Origin: Roseibium sp. Sym1
GTDB taxonomy: Bacteria; Pseudomonadota; Alphaproteobacteria; Rhizobiales; Stappiaceae
Assembly: GCF_027359675.1 (NCBI RefSeq)
Contig: NZ_CP114786.1
Coordinates: forward strand, 3,508,501 to 3,572,500
DNA: 64,000 nt
Reading direction: 5' to 3'
Each line of letters begins with the position of its first letter. The first letter of the stretch is position 1. The translations under genes were made by a program, and so were the position numbers. The notes under the pieces were generated by a model. The model had not been told where the DNA came from and did not search any database. It saw only the letters and a program-made list of their open reading frames with translations. Positions 60,013-64,000 of the stretch are shown here, one piece after another.

Positions 60013-60558
60013 TCAGCTTTGCACCAGTTCCAGAAAGGCCGGCGGAACGTGTTCGACCAGCCAGACCCCGTTTTCAGTCCGGAAGAAGACATGCCCGGCG
60101 GCGTGCATGGACCCGGCCGCCACATTCAGGATGGCCGGTTTGCCGTGGCGGGAGCCGACCCTGGTCGCGGTGGCAGTGTCCGCGGACAAATGCACGTGGT
60201 GCCGGTTCATGGGCTTCAGGCCGTCCTTCAGGATCGGCGACAGAAATCTTGTGGCGGTGCCGTGGAACAGGTATTGCGGCGGCGCGAGCGGGGCAAGGCC
60301 CAGGTCGATCGCCACGGAATGGCCCTGGCGGGCACGGATCCTGGTGCCGTCTCCGGAAAGCTCGAAGCGCTTCTTGTCGTTGGTGTCGACCACCCGCTGC
60401 AACTGCTCGCGGGTGCAGGCAAGGCCTTTGCGCTCGAAGGCGTTCAGGATCTCGGGGACGCTTGCCCAGCCGTCGCCAGTAAGCACAAGCCCCGCGTCCG
60501 CCGGCTGATGTCGCAGCCAGAGAGACAGGCGTTTGGAAATCTTTATGTCTGTTTTCAT
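60013..60558 (-). CDS. kptA: RNA 2'-phosphotransferase (Tpt1/KptA)
   Basis: A 181-residue enzyme that transfers an RNA 2'-phosphate to NAD+, removing the mark left by some RNA ligation or splicing reactions. The Arg-His-Arg-Arg set is present: R16-H17 in LSLWLRHQPA, His in YLFHGTATRF, Arg in NRHHVHLS and Arg in FFRTENGVWLVEHVPP. The N-terminal winged-helix part (GLVLTGDGWASVPEILNAF) is also complete. ATG 60558 is the first reasonable start. It is convergent with the KAP gene (13 bases apart) and shares its direction with the slipin gene upstream. By position it may belong to an RNA-repair module. Confidence 0.88.
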   Translation of the reverse strand: MKTDIKISKRLSLWLRHQPADAGLVLTGDGWASVPEILNAFERKGLACTREQLQRVVDTNDKKRFELSGDGTRIRARQGHSVAIDLGLAPLAPPQYLFHGTATRFLSPILKDGLKPMNRHHVHLSADTATATRVGSRHGKPAILNVAAGSMHAAGHVFFRTENGVWLVEHVPPAFLELVQS

Positions 60559-60660
60559 TGTCTTTTCTTGAAAGGTGCAAAGGCAATCGTAATGAAATAT
60601 AGCGCCGCGCCGCGTATGCGGGACGACAAAGGATTTGGTCATCCGCCACCCCAATCACCT

Positions 60661-60768
60661 CGTCATCCTGAGGAAGCGCGTCAGCGCTGTCTCGAAGGGT
60701 GGGCGGCGCGCTCAAGAACAAGTTTCCGATCCTTCGAGACGGACCTGGCGGTCCTCCTCAGGATGACG
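60661..60768. repeat. Palindromic intergenic repeat, copy 2
   Basis: It starts CGTCATCCTGAGGAAGCGCG and ends CCTCCTCAGGATGACG, with inner arms TGTCTCGAAGG and CCTTCGAGACGG. Sequence and order match copy 1 at 56854-56982. The two copies enclose the KAP ATPase and kptA genes. Confidence 0.75.
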
Positions 60769-60844
60769 CTGCAGTTTGGAGCCAACACCGGGTTTGTTAG
60801 ACCGTAAACGGAAACGGCGCGGGTGTCCCCGCGCCGTCCCGTCT

Positions 60845-61999
60845 TCACTCGGCGCTGTTGTCGCGCAGCCGGACGAGGTCGTTCATCAGCCCGCCGGTCC
60901 CGTTGTGGACCGTCAGGCGGTCCACCTTGCCGGCAATGGCTTCGAGCGCCTCCAGCTCCTTCAGCCGCAGCATGACCGGGTTTTCGGCCATGACCTTGGC
61001 CGTGTTCAGAAGCGAACGGGTTGCGTTCGTTTCTTCCCGGCGCCGGATCACGTTGGCTTCGGCTTCCTTTTCCGCCGTCACCACCTTGTTGAGGATCTCG
61101 CGCATTTCGCCCGGCAGGATCACATCCTTCAGGACGATATCGGAGATCTCGACGCCGATTTCCGCCATGTCGGCCCGGATCTTTGTGGCCGCTTCCGCGT
61201 TGACCTCACCCTTTCGTTCAAGGATCTGGTCAAGCTTCAGCGCGCCGAGCTGCTTGCGGAACACAAGCTGCAGCGCCCGGTAGAGCGTATCGGCGAAGTC
61301 CTTGACCTCGGTCGCTGCCTTCACCGGATCGACCACGCGGTAGTCCGCGGAAAGGTTGATCCGGATGGTGACGCGGTCGAGGGTCAGCACTTCCTGGCCG
61401 GTGACGTCGAGCGCCTGACGCTTCATGTCGATGACCTTCTTGGTCACGCTCTGGCCCGCCTTCCAGAATGCGTAGACACCCGGTTCGAGCACCCTGGTCA
61501 GGACGCTGTCGGTGAACAGCAGGGCGACCTGGCCTTCGGCGACCGTTGCGGTCTCGATCTGCCGGGTCTGACCGGCATCGGTCAGCCGGCGCTTCAGCTT
61601 CTGCGGCAGCTCCGGCTCAGCGTCCACGTCGATGGTCGTCCAGGTCCAGGGGCCAGCGTCCGTCCAGACCACATACCGCTGGTCCGGGCCAAGCACGGTG
61701 TGGATCCGGTTGTCCCGTTCCACGACGGCCACTTCGCCCGGGTTGGTGCGGATCACCGTCAGATGATGGTCAGCAACCTGCGGAAGCTTATCGAACAGCG
61801 CCTTCTCGAAGGTCGACCGAAACTCTACACCCGCCAGGGCGTGGCGCTCGACCACCAGGGTACCGCGGCCGTTTGTCAGGCTGTGCTCCCCCGGTCCGAG
61901 AATGCCCCGGAGCTCGCCCTTGCAGATGTGCAGGGCCCGTTCGGTTTCAGAAATCACTACGCGGGTGCGACCGCGGATCTTGTCGAGAAAAGTCGTCAT
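60845..61999 (-). CDS. Slipin (SPFH/band 7) family protein
   Basis: A 384-residue SPFH protein starting at ATG 61999 after AAGGAAGGATT. The SPFH domain runs from about 150 to 310 (GQVALLFTDSVLTRVLEPGVYAFWKAG, VLTLDRVTIRINLSADYRV, MAEIGVEISDIVLKDVILP in parts) and is followed by a helical stretch (EKEAEANVIRRREETNATRSL). There is no N-terminal membrane helix, so it is probably cytosolic or peripheral, unlike stomatins. A second domain covers 1-140 and looks unique to the subgroup. Members occur near RNA-repair genes (RtcB, KptA). It has the same direction as the tRNA-like genes upstream and kptA downstream. Confidence 0.8.
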   Translation of the reverse strand: MTTFLDKIRGRTRVVISETERALHICKGELRGILGPGEHSLTNGRGTLVVERHALAGVEFRSTFEKALFDKLPQVADHHLTVIRTNPGEVAVVERDNRIHTVLGPDQRYVVWTDAGPWTWTTIDVDAEPELPQKLKRRLTDAGQTRQIETATVAEGQVALLFTDSVLTRVLEPGVYAFWKAGQSVTKKVIDMKRQALDVTGQEVLTLDRVTIRINLSADYRVVDPVKAATEVKDFADTLYRALQLVFRKQLGALKLDQILERKGEVNAEAATKIRADMAEIGVEISDIVLKDVILPGEMREILNKVVTAEKEAEANVIRRREETNATRSLLNTAKVMAENPVMLRLKELEALEAIAGKVDRLTVHNGTGGLMNDLVRLRDNSAE

Positions 62000-62340
62000 G
62001 TCGATAATCCTTCCTTGGTGCTAAGGCACTTGGGTTCCTTTCTTCGGGTTGATGTCGGTTGGAGGTTGAGGGATCCGGCTACTCCCATGGAGCCGCCGGG
62101 GCGAAAAATCAAAATCTTTGAGACCTGAAGAGAGCACGAGGTCTCCCGTCGGACCTTGGGCCAGAGGGACTGGCGGCGAAAGGGCGAGGCGCGCCCGATC
62201 GAAATCAGGCGGTTCCGGCGCAATCGCGGCGCAGCCTTCACCGAAGGCCGGGCGAGGCGGCCTGGCATCCATGAGAGAGACGCGCCAAAGCGATATCCCC
62301 ACTCATTTCCGCAAGCACTCTTCAGGGCCCGCATTTGAGA

Positions 62341-62388
62341 CAGCTTGGAAAGCTGCTGGCGTATCAGGCCAGTCCGGGTGTTAACCGG
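62341..62388 (-). ncRNA. Row of small hairpins in the slipin leader
   Basis: CAGCTT-GGA-AAGCTG (62341-62355) and CTGGC-GTATCAG-GCCAG (62356-62372) are two adjacent perfect hairpins, followed by an imperfect CCGGGT/ACCGGG pair (62374-62389). On the minus strand they follow directly after the tRNA-like genes and precede the slipin gene by about 340 bases. A structured leader RNA is plausible; it is inference. Confidence 0.4.
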
Positions 62389-62390
62389 GA

Positions 62391-62459
62391 GGTGGAACGG
62401 GAGTCGAACCCGCGACCGTCGGATTAAATGTCCGATGCTCTATCCAACTGAGCTATCCG
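62391..62459 (-). tRNA. tRNA-like RNA 2, tRNA-Arg-related, acceptor stem broken
   Basis: On the minus strand the D arm (GCTC-AGTTGGATA-GAGC), anticodon arm (TCGGA-CATTTAA-TCCGA) and T arm (GCGGG-TTCGACT-CCCGT) are all formed. The GGATAGAGC of the D arm is typical of tRNA-Arg. Faults: the acceptor stem has only three pairs (GGA with TCC), and position 33 is A instead of the near-universal U, with TTT in the anticodon position. It begins immediately after the CCA of tRNA-like RNA 1. It is unlikely to act as an ordinary tRNA. Confidence 0.65.
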
Positions 62460-62535
62460 TGGAGCACATCACAGGAGTCGAACCTGTTGCCTCCGGGCTA
62501 CAGTGCCCGGCGTTCAACCGTTGAACTTCATGCGC
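62460..62535 (-). tRNA. tRNA-like RNA 1 with odd anticodon loop and encoded CCA
   Basis: A 76-base cloverleaf on the minus strand: acceptor GCGCATG with GATGTGC (six of seven pair), D arm GTTC-AACGGTT-GAAC, anticodon stem CCGGG with CCCGG, T arm ACAGG-TTCGACT-CCTGT, discriminator T and a genomically encoded CCA. The anticodon loop has eight bases (CACTGTAG), or six if one more pair forms, instead of seven, and position 8 is A rather than U. No anticodon can be assigned with confidence. It looks like a specialised or decaying tRNA. Confidence 0.65.
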
Positions 62536-62988
62536 GACAGTCCGATCTTCCGAGGCAGCATGCGGACATGAAGCGGCAGGGCCGGATCATGCGGGTGGCG
62601 AAAATGGCCGACCATCAATGTCTGCTCCGGTGAGGTGACCGGTGAAGAGGTGATAACGCCAAACCGGGGGTGCTTGCAACTGGCAATTTAGCGATAGAAC
62701 TAAAATGGTGCTTTTGAGTAACAGTGTGTTGCAGTTTGGAAACTTTAAAGGCGATGGCAGGGCCGGGCAAAGGTTTCGTGGCCTTGGTGCGGGGACGTCA
62801 ATCAGGCTGGTGAGATGTCTGAAGGAGGACGATCAGGGGCTGGGCGGAGATCCGGCTGACGGGAGTCCGTCTGTTTTTGAAGCGGTTTCGGTGAAGAACC
62901 GTAAACCGCAATCCTCTCTCCCTCTTGCGCAAGGTTCGGCTCACAGGCACACTCGCCGCCAAATTGCAGCTTGCCGCAGCGAGGATCC
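62536..62988. other. Gene-free interval upstream of the tRNA-like genes
   Basis: Divergent region between the tRNA-like genes (minus) and the SnoaL-like gene (plus). The part 62640-62730 is AT-rich. I could not see a convincing sigma-54 (-24/-12) or sigma-70 promoter for the tRNA-like genes. A 103-codon plus-strand frame starting at 62705 has no motif. Confidence 0.45.
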
Positions 62989-63429
62989 ATGCCCAACAAG
63001 CAGTCCCGGTTTCTGATCGATACCTATTTCGCAGCCTTCAATGCTGGCGACACCAAGAAGATGGAAAGCCTGGTGGCCGACGATCTGATCCATGATGTCA
63101 ACCAGGGCGAACGGCGTGTCGGCAAGGACAAGTTCTGGTCCTTCAACGTCCACATGACCCGCTGCTACAAGGAGCGGCTCACCGATATCGAGTTGTTCGT
63201 CAACGAGGACGGCACGCGGGCGGCAGCCGAGTTTGTCGTCAACGGCAGCTATATCGACACCGATACGGGCCTGCCGGAAGCCCGGGGCCAGACCTACAAG
63301 CTACCGGCCGGCAGCTTCTTCGAGATCCGCGATGGCAAGATCGCCCGCATCACCACCTATTACAATCTTCAGAACTGGATCGACCAGGTGAAGGAAGGAA
63401 GTGGCGAGAAAATGCCCGAAGAGGCCTGA
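62989..63429 (+). CDS. SnoaL/NTF2-like protein (ketosteroid isomerase-related)
   Basis: A 146-residue protein starting at ATG 62989 after GAGGATCC. The NTF2-like fold signature is seen in FLIDTYFAAFNAGDTKKMES, LVADDLIHDVNQGERRVGKDKF and the strands AAAEFVVNGSYIDTDTGLPEARGQTYKLP and IRDGKIARITTYYNLQNWIDQV (in parts). It matches the ketosteroid isomerase-related subgroup, of unknown substrate. A terminator closes it. Confidence 0.82.
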   Translation: MPNKQSRFLIDTYFAAFNAGDTKKMESLVADDLIHDVNQGERRVGKDKFWSFNVHMTRCYKERLTDIELFVNEDGTRAAAEFVVNGSYIDTDTGLPEARGQTYKLPAGSFFEIRDGKIARITTYYNLQNWIDQVKEGSGEKMPEEA

Positions 63430-63487
63430 GCGCACCTTCCTTGCGCGGGTCGCCGAAGCTGTTCGATCCCTTAGCGTTTCATCAAGG

Positions 63488-63513
63488 CCCCGTGCGAAAG
63501 CGCGGGGTTTTTT
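63488..63513 (+). terminator. Rho-independent terminator of the SnoaL-like gene
   Basis: CCCCGTGC-GAAA-GCGCGGGG with one G-T pair, followed by six T (63508-63513). Confidence 0.9.
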
Positions 63514-63588
63514 GTTGCCGGAAAGGCAGCCGAGCTAGCCTGGGCTGTCGGCTTTCGGGTTGCACACGCATCTGTGAAGCCGATGGTG

Positions 63589-63618
63589 TTGACGATAAAT
63601 ATTAGACCGGTCTATTTT
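63589..63618 (+). promoter_or_regulatory. Promoter with a palindromic TetR-type operator
   Basis: TTGACG at 63589-63594 and TATTTT at 63613-63618 (18-bp spacer) frame the perfect palindrome TAGACCGGTCTA (63603-63614). The half-site TAGACC resembles the box bound by the electrophile-sensing repressor NemR. It lies about 180 bases before the tetR start, in a 367-base interval with no other recognisable gene. Confidence 0.6.
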
Positions 63619-63796
63619 TAATTTGAGGCAGAGGAAGGGACTTGGGCCGGCTGGTGGCGGCCCCTTCCCGGGACCACCGGAAAGAACGGCCGGACCGAGA
63701 GCTGCATGCACGCAAAAAAGGCGGGGCCGCGAGCCGCTTGTATGCAAGCGGGCGGTGCCGCTGCGGGGGTTGGATTTGGCAGAGAGGGTGAGAGGA

Positions 63797-64000
63797 ATGG
63801 CGCGCATTCGCAACGATGCTGCCTACGAGGCGGCAAGAGACCGCCTTCTGGAGGCGGGCATGACCCTGATCCGGCGAAACAGCTTCGACGGGATCGGCAT
63901 CAATGACGTGCTGAAGGAATGCGGCGTGCCGAAAGGGTCGTTCTACCACTACTTCGACACCAAGGAAGACTTCGGGATCGCGGTTGCGCAGCACTATCAC
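63797..64000 (+). CDS. TetR family transcriptional regulator, 3' end outside the window
   Basis: Sixty-eight codons are visible from ATG 63797, which follows AGAGG. The N-terminal HTH is complete: RLLEAGMTLIRRNSFDGIGINDVLKECGVPKGSFYHYFDTKEDF (in parts) is a typical TetR_N domain. The ligand domain is cut off. Together with the upstream palindrome it suggests an autorepressed gene, possibly of the NemR/AcuR group that controls an adjacent oxidoreductase; this is inference. Confidence 0.88.
   Translation, partial: MARIRNDAAYEAARDRLLEAGMTLIRRNSFDGIGINDVLKECGVPKGSFYHYFDTKEDFGIAVAQHYH

Noticed and set aside
62536..62720. A sigma-54 promoter for the tRNA-like genes, as in RtcR-controlled repair operons
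   Set aside because: No TGGCAC-N5-TTGC type sequence could be found on the minus strand in this interval.

Overview
The window looks like a chromosomal segment of a GC-rich alphaproteobacterium, most likely of the Hyphomicrobiales and perhaps the Stappiaceae (Roseibium/Labrenzia/Stappia type). The basis is the gene order carB-greA together with lrp, an ELM1-like gene, trxB and a LysR gene, plus carA-yqeY-dnaG-rpoD and alpha-type families such as DUF992 and DUF930. The genus assignment is inference.

Layout. 1-3.1 kb: the 5' part of a secreted MVL-type lectin, palindromic elements, an HNH nuclease and choline-sulfatase. 3.3-13.7 kb: an orphan peptide-type binding protein, a MerR/CMD pair with a textbook MerR promoter, a chemoreceptor, a periplasmic binding protein, a SelW-like redox protein, an APH/choline-kinase-like protein, a DUF1624 membrane protein, a DUF3775 protein and small membrane proteins. 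14.1-20.1 kb: a PAS protein, a secreted caspase-like protein, an aspartate aminotransferase, a membrane protein and a DUF992 protein.

20.2-28.5 kb is one uptake-and-degradation locus. A six-gene operon (ABC ATPase, binding protein, two permeases, GlcG/HbpS-like protein, amidase) is divergent from an FCD-type GntR regulator, followed by a creatinase-like M24 hydrolase. A similar sequence block lies upstream of both the operon and the hydrolase gene, which suggests common control. 28.9-32.8 kb: a small secreted protein, an EF-G-like GTPase with altered catalytic residues, and msrP.

33.2-51.4 kb is the conserved housekeeping core: LysR, trxB, ELM1-like, lrp, a membrane protein, greA, carB, an XRE protein, MerR, carA, yqeY, dnaG, rpoD and a DUF930 envelope protein. 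51.7-56.8 kb holds a serralysin-type RTX metalloprotease, a small Gly-rich companion gene and an MFS exporter.

56.8-62.6 kb is the most unusual part. Two copies of a roughly 110-130 bp palindromic element flank a KAP-family P-loop ATPase and an RNA 2'-phosphotransferase (kptA). On the same strand as kptA follow a slipin gene and, upstream of it, two back-to-back degenerate tRNA-like genes and a row of small hairpins. I read kptA, slipin and the tRNA-like RNAs as a candidate RNA-damage/repair module next to a possible defence ATPase. The window ends with a SnoaL-like protein and the 5' part of a TetR regulator with a palindromic operator.
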